Assembly (NCBI GenBank): GCA_021799275.1
Contig: JAJZAT010000032.1
Coordinates: 1-34,527 of the forward strand
Direction: 5' to 3'
DNA length: 34,527 bases
Source of the DNA: Bacillota bacterium
GTDB lineage: Bacteria > Bacillota > Sulfobacillia > JAJZYS01 > JAJYTV01
Below, piece by piece: positions 8,345-16,341 of the stretch. The notes beneath the pieces were generated by a model that searched no databases, was not told the origin of the DNA, and saw nothing but the letters and a program-made list of their open reading frames with translations. Both the position numbers and the translations under genes were made by a program. Numbering within the stretch: position 1 is the first letter of the stretch; every line of letters starts with the position of its first letter.

Positions 8345-8452
8345 CTACTTCTTTGCGCCGCGGCTACGCATAAAGAGCCAGATGATGATGACGACGACCA
8401 CGACCGCCAGAATGATGTAGCGGATGGTATGGTGCTTTGTCCTAGAGATCAC
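8345..8452 (-). CDS. small single-span membrane protein, 35 aa
   Basis: A very short reading frame encoding VISRTKHHTIRY, then about 15 strongly hydrophobic residues (IILAVVVVVIIIWLF), then a basic tail MRSRGAKK and TAG. It fits a one-helix membrane peptide with a positive C-terminus, which would face the cytoplasm. The GTG at 8452 lies 15 bases after GGAGG. An upstream in-frame GTG at 8464 would give 39 aa but sits only 3 bases from that RBS. It ends just before the shared terminator at 8297-8334, as a real gene would. No function can be assigned. Similar tiny proteins often act in regulating membrane complexes (general knowledge). Confidence 0.5.
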   Translation of the reverse strand: MISRTKHHTIRYIILAVVVVVIIIWLFMRSRGAKK

Positions 8453-8464
8453 TAGCGCGGACAC

Positions 8465-8731
8465 CTGCCTCCCCGTCTGACCTGCCGTCTAAGATTCCTA
8501 CCCGATGGTCCGTATTCCTGCTAGGCCGAAAGGCACTTTCTGTTTGGGGCGGCCGTGTTCTCCGCTGCATATCCAAATGGTGTTCGGGGCGCATATGCTC
8601 GCGTGGACTTTGCCGATGGCGCGGATCCGCGTACCGGTGGCCCCGCTTCAGGCGCTTCACAGCGAACAGGTGATCCAAGCGTTCTGATCATCCCCTCATC
8701 GTCCATAGCATGGGCGGGGAGGGGATCGTCC
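8465..8731. other. intergenic region without supported gene
   Basis: This 267-base stretch lies between two divergently read genes, so it should hold promoters for both. I see no convincing -35/-10 pair and no RNA gene. The frame of the downstream protein is open across it from 8555, but signal-anchor position and RBS place the true start at 8732. Confidence 0.4.
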
Positions 8732-9934
8732 TTGCAAGGCCGGCGCATCACAGCTCTGCTGCTGACCGCATTCCTGGTCGCCCAGCTGCTCTGGCGCTGG
8801 CAGTATGGAGCTATCGCACCCGCGAGCTCGCTGGACAGCGGCTGGTCGGAGGTGGCCAGCGGCGCATATGTGGCCTCGGGCGACTTCCTGGTGCCCGAGG
8901 CGCAGGGGCAGGTGCTCCGCCACTCTGGGCAGGGCTGGGTGCAGGCGGGGCCGTCGTGGCACGCCAAGTGGAGCGGGCTCGAGGTGGACGTCTTCGGGCA
9001 GGGCTCGGGACTGATCGCCGTCGCGCGCACCAAGGCCGGCACGAAGATTCTGCCACGATACGGCGGCGGTTTCCTGCTGCGCGACCCGCAGCAGAACCTC
9101 TGGCTTGTGCAGCGCGAGCGCGTCAAGCTGCTGCTGGGCGGCGGACAGGGTCCCGACGGCCGCCAGGCCTTCATGGACCGCGCCGCAAGCCTGCGCCAGC
9201 AGGGTGCGGTGCCGGCAGGCTGGCAGCCTGTCTGGGCTGCGGAACCGCTGCCGGTGGGGGATGCGGTCTGGTACATCTCGAACCGCGACGGGCAGCCCGG
9301 CGTCACGGCGCCGCACGTGTTCCGCCTGCAGGGCAAGGAGGACGGACCATTCACGGCGCTCACGCCGCTCGGCAACCTTCGGCTCCTCACCGTGGACGCC
9401 AAGGCGGTCGTCGCCGCCGACGCCACGGGAACCCTGCTGCGCATCGACCAGGCTTCGGGAACGGTACTGCTGCGGCGGACAGACCTTCTGGTGCTTGCGT
9501 CGGGTGCCGACGGCAGGCTGGCGGTCCTGCACTCCGTGCCGGTCGGCAAGCCAGCACTCGAGGTGACCTCCGACGGTCTCCAGACGATGGCCGGGGTTCA
9601 GTTGGCCAAGAGTGTGCAGCCCATGGGCGACGCGTCGTTCTCGCTGCATGGACACTGGCTGGCCTTCCTGGCCCGCGGCGCCCAGGGGCTCGTGGTGGAG
9701 GTGGCCCGCCTTAACGGCGGTGCCGCCCTGCAGACGCAATCGATCACGCCCCCGGCCGGGACCCAGATCGACCCTTCCCTGCCCGTTTCGGTCTGCAACG
9801 GCGTGCTCTATCTCTCAACGCGCCAGGGCAAGCGCGTAGAGACGTGGTCACGGCCCCTCGGACCCGGCACGCCCCTGGCCTTCGCCGACATCCTGCAGTG
9901 GACTCGGGATCGTGATCGAGCGTGGCACGGGTAA
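8732..9934 (+). CDS. membrane-anchored extracytoplasmic protein of unknown function
   Basis: 400-aa protein that I do not recognise. Residues 1-25 (MQGRRITALLLTAFLVAQLLW) form a signal anchor with a basic start, so the rest should lie outside the membrane. The body is rich in Gly, short strands and turn motifs, such as GSGLIAVARTKAG, PLGNLRLLTVDAKAVVAADATGTLLRID and GRLAVLHSVPVG. They recur about every 40 residues and suggest a beta-propeller (inference). No catalytic motif is visible. The TTG start at 8732 has GGGGAGGGGA at 8717-8726 with a 5-6-base spacer. Its 3' end overlaps the convergent NYN gene by 87 bases. Confidence 0.7.
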   Translation: MQGRRITALLLTAFLVAQLLWRWQYGAIAPASSLDSGWSEVASGAYVASGDFLVPEAQGQVLRHSGQGWVQAGPSWHAKWSGLEVDVFGQGSGLIAVARTKAGTKILPRYGGGFLLRDPQQNLWLVQRERVKLLLGGGQGPDGRQAFMDRAASLRQQGAVPAGWQPVWAAEPLPVGDAVWYISNRDGQPGVTAPHVFRLQGKEDGPFTALTPLGNLRLLTVDAKAVVAADATGTLLRIDQASGTVLLRRTDLLVLASGADGRLAVLHSVPVGKPALEVTSDGLQTMAGVQLAKSVQPMGDASFSLHGHWLAFLARGAQGLVVEVARLNGGAALQTQSITPPAGTQIDPSLPVSVCNGVLYLSTRQGKRVETWSRPLGPGTPLAFADILQWTRDRDRAWHG

Positions 9935-10633
9935 CACGCGGGACGCCGCGGACGGAGCGTCCGCGGGCCGTGCGAGCCCCGTGAGTTCGCTCTGGCTGTC
10001 CGCGAGGCGCGGCGCTATGCCCTCCGCTTCGGGCAGGCGCGTCAGGGTGGCGTCCCGGTCCGGCAGAGGCTTGCCGATCTGCTCGCGCAGGTCTTCTAGG
10101 AAGATGTACCTGTCGACCGCGTTGATGAGGTCGTACGCCGCCATCTCGCGGGAACCGACGCCCAAAACGCGCTTGCCGCGCGAGCGCAGGAGTTCCACCG
10201 CCCGTTCGAAGTCGCCGTCGCCGGTACAGAGAATCGCCACGTCGTAGAGATCGACGGTGTTGAACATGTCGATGACCAGTTCGATGTCGAGGTTGGCCTT
10301 GCGGAACGTCTCGCCGGTCTCCTGGTCCATGATCTCCTTCAGGGCCTTGCGCCGCACGGTGTAACCCATGGCTGTGAGGGCGCGCAAGAACCCTTCGAGG
10401 CTCGTGTCGACCGGGGTCGGCACCGAGGTGAAGTAAAAAGCGTTGTATACCTCATAATCCTTTGTAAGAAAATCGTAGAGCCTGCGATAATCTAGATGCC
10501 ATCCCAATTTTCGCTGCGCATAAAACATGTTTGCGCCGTCTACGAAGACTGCGAGCTTTGCCATGGACGTTGCGGCCGCCGGATTGATCGGGGCCTTGCT
10601 CCCTTCGTCAATTTCTTCCCGGAACTGGTTCAT
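9848..10633 (-). CDS. NYN/LabA-type (PIN-like) nuclease domain protein
   Basis: The NYN domain is a PIN-like RNase fold with acidic residues that bind metal. It is visible as AVFVDGANMFYAQRKLGW, then KANLDIELVIDMF, the ILCTGDGDFERAVELLRSRGKRV block and GVGSREMAAYDLINAVDRYIFL. The key aspartates are in VDGAN, DIELVIDM and GDGDF, as in the LabA/DUF88 group, which is thought to cut RNA. The C-terminal 70 residues are low in complexity and rich in Pro, Ala and Ser. The start is uncertain: ATG 10633, ATG 10564 (just before the domain) and GTG 10690 are in frame, and none has a good RBS. It is divergent from the tRNA operon. Confidence 0.85.
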   Translation of the reverse strand: MNQFREEIDEGSKAPINPAAATSMAKLAVFVDGANMFYAQRKLGWHLDYRRLYDFLTKDYEVYNAFYFTSVPTPVDTSLEGFLRALTAMGYTVRRKALKEIMDQETGETFRKANLDIELVIDMFNTVDLYDVAILCTGDGDFERAVELLRSRGKRVLGVGSREMAAYDLINAVDRYIFLEDLREQIGKPLPDRDATLTRLPEAEGIAPRLADSQSELTGLARPADAPSAASRVLPVPRSITIPSPLQDVGEGQGRAGSEGP

Positions 10634-10754
10634 GGTACGAATCATAGGTGCTGACTTCGGCAACTCCGTGCCGTAAACTACATTATGCACGAAGGTGGCG
10701 AAACTTGCTCATGGCGTTCGCCTGGAACGGCACCGCCTCACCGCAACACGTCGC

Positions 10755-10783
10755 TTTACGCTCCCCGGACCCCATGCTATAAT
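10755..10783 (+). promoter_or_regulatory. promoter of the Val-Asp-Phe tRNA operon
   Basis: TTTACG (10755-10760) and a perfect TATAAT (10778-10783) are separated by 17 bases. They lie 22 bases before the first tRNA, as expected for a strong stable-RNA promoter. Confidence 0.82.
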
Positions 10784-10805
10784 ATGCTGGCGTGCTCGGG
10801 TGGGC

Positions 10806-10880
10806 GGGCGAATAGCTCAGCGGTAGAGCACCTCCCTTACAAGGAGGGGGTCACAGGTTCGAGCCCTGTTTCGCCCACCA
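10806..10880 (+). tRNA. tRNA-Val (anticodon TAC), CCA encoded
   Basis: Cloverleaf with acceptor GGGCGAA pairing TTCGCCC, D-loop AGCTCAGCGGTAGAGC, anticodon arm CCTCC-CTTACAA-GGAGG (anticodon TAC), T-arm CAGGTTCGAGCCCTG and encoded ACCA. First of three tRNAs in one transcript. Confidence 0.97.
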
Positions 10881-10890
10881 GAGAGGTTTC

Positions 10891-10966
10891 GGTGGCGTGG
10901 TGCAGCGGTTAGCATACCTGCCTGTCACGCAGGAGATCACGGGTTCGAACCCCGTCGCCACCGCCA
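10891..10966 (+). tRNA. tRNA-Asp (anticodon GTC), CCA encoded
   Basis: Acceptor GGTGGCG pairs CGCCACC. The anticodon arm CCTGC-CTGTCAC-GCAGG gives GTC. The T-arm is CGGGTTCGAACCCCG, with discriminator G and encoded CCA, as is usual for Asp. Confidence 0.97.
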
Positions 10967-10975
10967 ATTTCACAG

Positions 10976-11051
<76 letters not shown>

Positions 11052-11056
11052 GTTTC

Positions 11057-11104
11057 AAACCCGCTTCCCACAAGGGATCGCGGGTTTGGTCTATTTGGTT
11101 CTTT
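11057..11104 (+). terminator. terminator of the first tRNA operon
   Basis: Stem aaacccgc (11057-11064) with gcgggttt (11080-11087) has inner pairing ttccc/ggga and is followed by a T-rich tail containing CTATTTGGTTCTTT. It lies six bases after tRNA-Phe. Confidence 0.75.
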
Positions 11105-11156
11105 GAAGCAGGTGGGAGCGGGTACTCGCGGGCATGCGAGCTATGGGGAGGAAAAA

Positions 11157-11297
11157 ATGGGAGATGCAAAGCTCGTGCACGCGGTACCGCGCGGTCTGTC
11201 GCATCCGCCGAACGGTCCTCAGCGAGACGTGGTGGGACCTGCCGACGCACGTGTCCGCAAACTGGCATTGTGGAAGTCGATGACCTGGTTGTCGTAG
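11157..11297 (+). CDS. possible 46-aa ORF with strong RBS, uncertain
   Basis: An ATG at 11157 has GGGGAGG (11145-11151) five bases upstream and a frame of 46 codons to TAG. The peptide (MGDAKLVHAVPRGLSHPP onward) resembles nothing I know. The last 79 bases lie antisense to the end of the minus-strand gene. The good RBS is the only argument for it; base use in third positions is not clearly coding. Confidence 0.25.
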   Translation: MGDAKLVHAVPRGLSHPPNGPQRDVVGPADARVRKLALWKSMTWLS

Positions 11298-11722
11298 GCA
11301 AGCTCATAGCACTGGTAGTGGACTACGGCCCGCCAGGAACCTAGAGCCATGGCGGCCGGAATCTCGTCCTGGTCGTAGACCGTCGCCAGCACGGCGGCAC
11401 GCTCGAGTTCGGGGGGCGGCGGCACGTCGGCCTCGGGCCACTCGATGCTCCAGGTCGGCAGAGACGTTTCGGTCTCCGCAGGTCCTGGGCTGCCGACCTT
11501 GGCGAGCAGTTCGCGCTGCTCCGCCTCAAGGTCGCGCCGACGCATGATGAGCTCCCGCTCGTGCCGGAGCTCATCGAGCAGGCTATCGGCCGCGGTTGCC
11601 ACCCTATCCGACACCTGCAGGTGCAGCGCGCGCCGCATCAGATCCTGAGGCGACAACCCGAGTGCCGCGGCGGTCGGCGGCACTCGCTCCTGCGCCCATC
11701 CGGGCAGGTCGACGGCGGGCAT
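11219..11722 (-). CDS. hypothetical protein downstream of dynamin-like GTPase
   Basis: 167-aa soluble protein that I do not recognise. The first half is alpha-helical and charged, with a likely coiled coil at about residues 45-75 (DELRHERELIMRRRDLEAEQRELLAK). A Pro-rich stretch, ADVPPPPELERA, and a short mixed region follow. It starts 2 bases after the GTPase stop codon with AAGGAG about 9 bases upstream, so it is translated from the same mRNA. A helical partner of a dynamin-like protein is a reasonable guess, since bacterial dynamins often come with a second helical protein (inference). Confidence 0.75.
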   Translation of the reverse strand: MPAVDLPGWAQERVPPTAAALGLSPQDLMRRALHLQVSDRVATAADSLLDELRHERELIMRRRDLEAEQRELLAKVGSPGPAETETSLPTWSIEWPEADVPPPPELERAAVLATVYDQDEIPAAMALGSWRAVVHYQCYELAYDNQVIDFHNASLRTRASAGPTTSR

Positions 11723-11724
11723 GT

Positions 11725-13428
11725 CTACGGCTCTCCTTGGCTGTTCCTGGGGCTGCCGCCGGGACCTGCGAGCAAATCTTCGATACGATCGATCTCGCCG
11801 AGCACCGATTCGATCGCGGCGAGACTCTCGCGGGCCTCCGGGTCATCTTCCGACAGGGTGGACGCCGCATGAACGAGGGCATCTTCAAGTCGGCGGAGCA
11901 CCGTTTCGATGCGCTGCCAAAGGTGTTGCCACTCGGATTTCAGGCTCTCGTGGAAGTGGTAGTGCAGTCGCCCGATGTTGCGATCCACGAACCAGTCCAT
12001 GCGCTCCTCGAGGCTGTGCGTTGCCGCCTGCCTGGCCGGATGAGTCGGCAGAACCGCCACGGCAGGCGGAACCGCCAGGGTCGGCAGGAGTCCCGGGTCG
12101 TCCTGCCACTTGAACGAGAAGCCCCTGGACTCCCTGATTTCAAGGGGCAGCTCGATCGTTACCGCTGGCAGTTCGAAGAGGTCTGCCGTGGCCTGGGCGA
12201 AGTGCTTGATCCATGCCTGGATCTGGCCGACAAGCGGTTGCGCGCCACCCGTGAGCAGTTCGGGCGCGATCCGTCTCAGGTCGTCGCGTGACTGCTCCAG
12301 TTGCGTGCGGGCACTCGCCTCGAGCTCCTCGGCGACCCGTAGGTACACTGTGCGCGGGTGTCCCGACGCTTGCAACTGCCTGTCTAGACTGGTGCGCAGT
12401 GCCTCAAGGATTGGGCGCTTGAGCGCCTCGAGCTTTGCGTCGTACGCCTGCGTCACGCCACGGAACGCGCTCTGCCAAGCGCCCCTATACATCTCTAGGG
12501 CCGCGTCGAAGTCCCTGAGCAGTGCCTGCAACGCAGCATGGCGCTGTGCGCGCAGCTCCTGCGGCGTGGTGTACGCCGCACGCTGCAGGTCGAAGTCGAA
12601 TGCGAGGCGGTGCAGGACGCCCTCGATGCGGCGGCCGGCCATCGCCTGTGCCATCGACTCTCCTTCGTTCTGCGCGAGTTCCTTAAGGCGTTGCGCGATC
12701 TCCTCAAGCCCTGCCTGCCTACCTTGCAGCACGCTTGCGGTGAGCACCGGTACCGGCATGCCGAGCGCGTCACCAACCACGTCCGCGATGAACCGGCGCA
12801 CGACATCGAGGTCCGCAGACGGCAGGAGGTCGGACTTGCTCAGGACTACGAGCACCTTGCCGGCATGTTGGCGTGCGTCCTCGAGGAACTGACGCTCGAC
12901 GTCCGTGATCGGTGGATCGGGGGAGACCACGAACAGGGCGACGTCCACCCAGGGGAGATACTCCGTGGCCACGTTGGTGTTGTGCGCCCAGATGGAGCCG
13001 ATCCCGGGCGTGTCGACGAGTTCGATGCCGTTCGCGAGGAGCTCGGCCGGGTAGTTGACGAGGATATCCCTGACACCGCGGATGTTCTTCGGGTTTCCGA
13101 CCTCCGTGGCGTAGAGGGGGATCTCGTCGCGCGACACTTCAACCTCCGAGCCGTCTTGCAGGCGCACCGTCACCCGTAGCGCCTCGCCCCAGCGCACCTG
13201 CGTTACCATGGCGGTAAGCGGCAGGACGCCTGTCGGCAGGATCTCCTCGCCGACCAGGGCATTCAGGAGACTCGTCTTGCCGCGCTTGAACTGCCCGACC
13301 AGGGCTACCGACAAGACCCTGCGCTCGAGTCGCCCCTCGATCTCCTGGAGATCCTCCTGCAAATCGGTGCGGCCAAGCCGGGTGAATAGATCAAGCGCCT
13401 GCGCGATGGCTGCCGCTATCTGCGGCAT
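11725..13428 (-). CDS. bacterial dynamin-like GTPase
   Basis: 567-aa large GTPase of the dynamin family. These proteins bind membranes, oligomerise and remodel or fuse lipid layers. The GTPase motifs are complete: G1 GQFKRGKTS (45-53), G2 threonine in LPLTAMVT, G3 DTPG (139-142) and G4 SKSD (197-200). From about residue 240 on it is a long helical stalk with heptad-like charged segments and no clear transmembrane helix, unlike bacterial dynamins with a membrane paddle of two helices. The ATG has GGAGGTGA nine bases upstream. It follows the last gene of the hydrogenase-like operon by 76 bases on the same strand with no visible promoter or terminator between, so co-transcription is likely. Confidence 0.92.
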   Translation of the reverse strand: MPQIAAAIAQALDLFTRLGRTDLQEDLQEIEGRLERRVLSVALVGQFKRGKTSLLNALVGEEILPTGVLPLTAMVTQVRWGEALRVTVRLQDGSEVEVSRDEIPLYATEVGNPKNIRGVRDILVNYPAELLANGIELVDTPGIGSIWAHNTNVATEYLPWVDVALFVVSPDPPITDVERQFLEDARQHAGKVLVVLSKSDLLPSADLDVVRRFIADVVGDALGMPVPVLTASVLQGRQAGLEEIAQRLKELAQNEGESMAQAMAGRRIEGVLHRLAFDFDLQRAAYTTPQELRAQRHAALQALLRDFDAALEMYRGAWQSAFRGVTQAYDAKLEALKRPILEALRTSLDRQLQASGHPRTVYLRVAEELEASARTQLEQSRDDLRRIAPELLTGGAQPLVGQIQAWIKHFAQATADLFELPAVTIELPLEIRESRGFSFKWQDDPGLLPTLAVPPAVAVLPTHPARQAATHSLEERMDWFVDRNIGRLHYHFHESLKSEWQHLWQRIETVLRRLEDALVHAASTLSEDDPEARESLAAIESVLGEIDRIEDLLAGPGGSPRNSQGEP

Positions 13429-13504
13429 GTCATCCGTTCACCTCCGGGAGAGACTTGTTTGGGCTGTGCGTGCATGCGGGGTGATTCAGCACGATCGCCC
13501 TGGC

Positions 13505-15616
13505 TCACCATACGTGGGCGAGCACTAGGGCGGCGAGCAACACGATGAAGACATAGGTGATGTAGAGGTTGAGCCTCCCATGGTGCAGGCTAGCCAAGGC
13601 GCCTGCGATCCTGCTCGTTACCCACCAGAGCGGTCCGGAGACGACCCGATCGACGATATAGGTTTCCTGCGGTTGGCGTTGGATTCCGACGCGGAACGCG
13701 TTCTCCCGTACTTCGTCATGTTCGACGGTCCTGCGGAAGATGCTGCTGAAGAGGACGCGCACAGGCGCAGCAAAGCCGGTCGCCGTGTACGTGGCTTCAG
13801 GCCACAGCCGGTACCTGCCGCCGTCCCACGGACGCCTCAGGACGGTGGCGCCGCGCGTTCCGAGGACCACTCGCAGGCCATAGGCCGCCGCGAGCAGGAC
13901 GAGGAGCATGAGCATCAGGTAGCTGGGTGACGCAGCGAACGCGACGCCCGTCCCGTCCGGGCCGATCCGGTGCATGAGCACGAGGCCAGGTGCGGGCAGG
14001 ACGCCCTTGCCGACATGCGAGCCAATCGATTGGAACGTGCTGGCGAACGCCGCTGGCAGTCCAGTACCAAAGAACGGTGGCACGAGGGCGCCCTGCGCTC
14101 CCCTCGGACCGAACGACGCGACGATGCGGCTGAGACCCGACACCACGTAGGTCGGGGTGATGCCGAGCAGCAGGCAAAGCGCGGCTAGGATCCCCATGCC
14201 CCAGCGCAGGGCGGCAGGCGCCTCACGTGCCTCCTCTGCCTGCTGCGAGCGACCGAGACCGAGGAAGCTCATGGCGTACGCCCGCACAAACGCGGTGGCG
14301 GCCAGACCCGCGGTCAAGGCGACCAGCACGCCGGCAAAGGCGAACGCCGTCTTCACGCCTACCGGCGCCAGTTCCACGCTGCGTAGCAGACTCTGGATCA
14401 GCAGCCACTCGCTCGCGAAGCCGTTGAACGGCGGGAAAGCAGCGATTGACAGCACCCCTGCCAGGAAGAATCCGGATGTCCATGGCATTCTGCGGACGAG
14501 TCCGCCGAGGCGGTCCATGTGGCGAGATCCCGCCTGCTGGTCTACGGCGCCTGCCCCGAGAAAGAGCAGGGACTTGTAGAGCGAGTGGTTGACGAGGTGG
14601 AAGAGCGCCGCGACGAACGCCATCGCGGCCAACACCGGGAAGTGCATGGCGGTGAAGGTGAAGGCCGCGCCCAGGCCAACGGTGATCAGTCCCATGTTTT
14701 CGATCGAGCTGTGGGCGAGCATGCGCTTGATGTCGCTTTCGGTATTGGCGTAGAGGATGCCGAGGAGGGCGGTCACCGCGCCGATCAGCAGCACGATCAC
14801 GGCGGCCGGCACCAGCAGCGGAGCCAGGAACGACCCCGCACTGCGCAGGATGCCGTAAATGCCGAGGTTTAAGATGACGCCGGAAAGCAGCGCCGAGGCA
14901 TTGGCCGGAGCGGCGGGGTGGGCGCGCGGCAGCCAGCCCATGCCTGGAAAGAGCCCTGCCTTGACGCCGAAGCCGAAGAACGTGAGCAGGAACGCCGCCC
15001 AACGGACGGAAGCCGGAACGGCCCGTGCTGCGTGCGCCAAGGCCGCGAAGCTTGTGCCCCCCGCGTGGACCGACAGGAGCAGGAGGCCGACGATCGCCGC
15101 CATGGTTCCGACCTCGCCCGCGGCGAGCATGGAGAGGGCGGCGCCCTGGGTGCCTTCGCGCCGGTGCTCGTACGCGACGAGGAGGTAGGCGAGGACCGAC
15201 ATGACCTCCCATGCGACGAAGAATGTCACGATGTCCCTGGCCGTGAGCACCAGGACGATCGAGGCCAGGAGCACATGGAAGCCGACGCTGAAGCCGCGCA
15301 GGCTGTACTTGCCGAGATAGCGGGGTAGGTAGCCGGGGGACGCCAAGGCGACCGCGAGGAACACGGCGCCGGTCGTGGCGAGGAACAGCGACGACATCGG
15401 GTCCAGCCCTACCTCGAGGGGCCCAAGGGCCGGTAGCTGCCCGAAGACGTAGATCGCACTTCCGGCGGCGATGCCGAGAAGGCCCGTGACGAGAACCACA
15501 AGCGACGAGATCCCAGCCGTGACGGCGAGCAGTAGGGGTGCGACACGCTCGCGCAGGGCGAGCGCGAGCACGGCGCCAAGCAGCGGCAGGGCGAGACAGA
15601 GAGCTACGGCGTTCAT
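13505..15616 (-). CDS. Ehr/HyfB-like antiporter-type membrane subunit
   Basis: Large membrane subunit (703 aa) of the NuoL/HyfB/MrpA family, which moves H+ or Na+ through the membrane arm. About 14-16 helices. Conserved features are the glutamate in FVAWEVMSVLAYLLV, the lysine in FGFGVKAGLFPGMGWLPRAH and the SDIKRMLAHSSIENMG segment. The usual PLH of the lysine motif is PGM here. Alternative upstream starts exist in frame, but ATG 15616 has GAGGAG eight bases upstream and overlaps the stop of the small subunit as ATGA. It is the last of the six complex genes. HyfB is usually read first in hyf operons, so its place at the end is different. Confidence 0.92.
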   Translation of the reverse strand: MNAVALCLALPLLGAVLALALRERVAPLLLAVTAGISSLVVLVTGLLGIAAGSAIYVFGQLPALGPLEVGLDPMSSLFLATTGAVFLAVALASPGYLPRYLGKYSLRGFSVGFHVLLASIVLVLTARDIVTFFVAWEVMSVLAYLLVAYEHRREGTQGAALSMLAAGEVGTMAAIVGLLLLSVHAGGTSFAALAHAARAVPASVRWAAFLLTFFGFGVKAGLFPGMGWLPRAHPAAPANASALLSGVILNLGIYGILRSAGSFLAPLLVPAAVIVLLIGAVTALLGILYANTESDIKRMLAHSSIENMGLITVGLGAAFTFTAMHFPVLAAMAFVAALFHLVNHSLYKSLLFLGAGAVDQQAGSRHMDRLGGLVRRMPWTSGFFLAGVLSIAAFPPFNGFASEWLLIQSLLRSVELAPVGVKTAFAFAGVLVALTAGLAATAFVRAYAMSFLGLGRSQQAEEAREAPAALRWGMGILAALCLLLGITPTYVVSGLSRIVASFGPRGAQGALVPPFFGTGLPAAFASTFQSIGSHVGKGVLPAPGLVLMHRIGPDGTGVAFAASPSYLMLMLLVLLAAAYGLRVVLGTRGATVLRRPWDGGRYRLWPEATYTATGFAAPVRVLFSSIFRRTVEHDEVRENAFRVGIQRQPQETYIVDRVVSGPLWWVTSRIAGALASLHHGRLNLYITYVFIVLLAALVLAHVW

Positions 15617-16326
15617 GACAGCAACTCCTCGGCGGACATCCGGCCCATAAGGCTCAGCAGGCCGTCCAGGATGGCAAGCGGTGGCGGCGGATTGCCTGGT
15701 ACGACGACGTCCACGGGCAGAACATCCCCTAGGCCGGCGGCGGTCGTGAAGCTTGGGCCGAACGGGACACCGGTGACGGCCGTGGATCCCACGGCCATGA
15801 CCCACTTGGGTTCCGGCATGGCCTCGTAGGTGTCCAGGAGAGCTTGGCGCGTTCCCTGCGTCACGGGCCCGACCACGAGTAGGACGTCCGCGTCGCGCGG
15901 GGTGGGCGTAAAGAAGATGCCGAGGCGATGCACCGCGTAGTACGGGCTGGTGAGCTGCTTCAATTCACGCAGCGTTTCGCCGCCATCGCCGGCGTCGACG
16001 ACGCGCACGTGCAGCGAATGGCGAAACGCCCGGCCTGGCAGGTCGGCGGGGGAGAGGTGCAGGGCCGCCTGGCCCGTGTCGGCCCACTCCATCTTGGCGT
16101 CGCCACGGCGGCAGCGCTGACAATCGATGCAGCGGCCAAGATCAACTGCTACCTGGTCACCGCGCGCCTCAAGCGCCCCCGTCGGACAGACTCCGACCGC
16201 CGCCGGCCCCGCCTCGGATGTCGGGGTGGCGACGGGACGAGCTGGCCGCGCGCCGGGTTCTGCCGGCCGGGATCGTGGGTAAGGAGTCGTCAGGATGCCT
16301 CGCGTGAGGCCCTTGGTCGTCCACAT
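15613..16326 (-). CDS. Ehr/HyfI-like small subunit without N2 cysteines, fused to a ferredoxin-like segment
   Basis: NuoB/HyfI-family protein of 237 aa. The fold is clear (LKQLTSPYYAVHRLGI, DADVLLVVGPVT, LLDTYEAMPEPKWVMAVG, VLPVDVVVPG), but all four cysteines that bind the proximal cluster are replaced, by Gly115, Thr118, Thr182 and Asn212. The only cysteines in the protein are Cys47, 66, 69 and 72, in an N-terminal segment VCPTGA...CIDCQRC. In a ferredoxin fold, the last Cys of one motif and three of the next bind one [4Fe-4S] cluster, so exactly one cluster site is kept. ATG 16326 has AAGGAG six to eight bases upstream. The first 40 residues are Pro-rich and probably a linker. Confidence 0.88.
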   Translation of the reverse strand: MWTTKGLTRGILTTPYPRSRPAEPGARPARPVATPTSEAGPAAVGVCPTGALEARGDQVAVDLGRCIDCQRCRRGDAKMEWADTGQAALHLSPADLPGRAFRHSLHVRVVDAGDGGETLRELKQLTSPYYAVHRLGIFFTPTPRDADVLLVVGPVTQGTRQALLDTYEAMPEPKWVMAVGSTAVTGVPFGPSFTTAAGLGDVLPVDVVVPGNPPPPLAILDGLLSLMGRMSAEELLS

Positions 16327-16341
16327 TGGCGGCTCTCCTTC

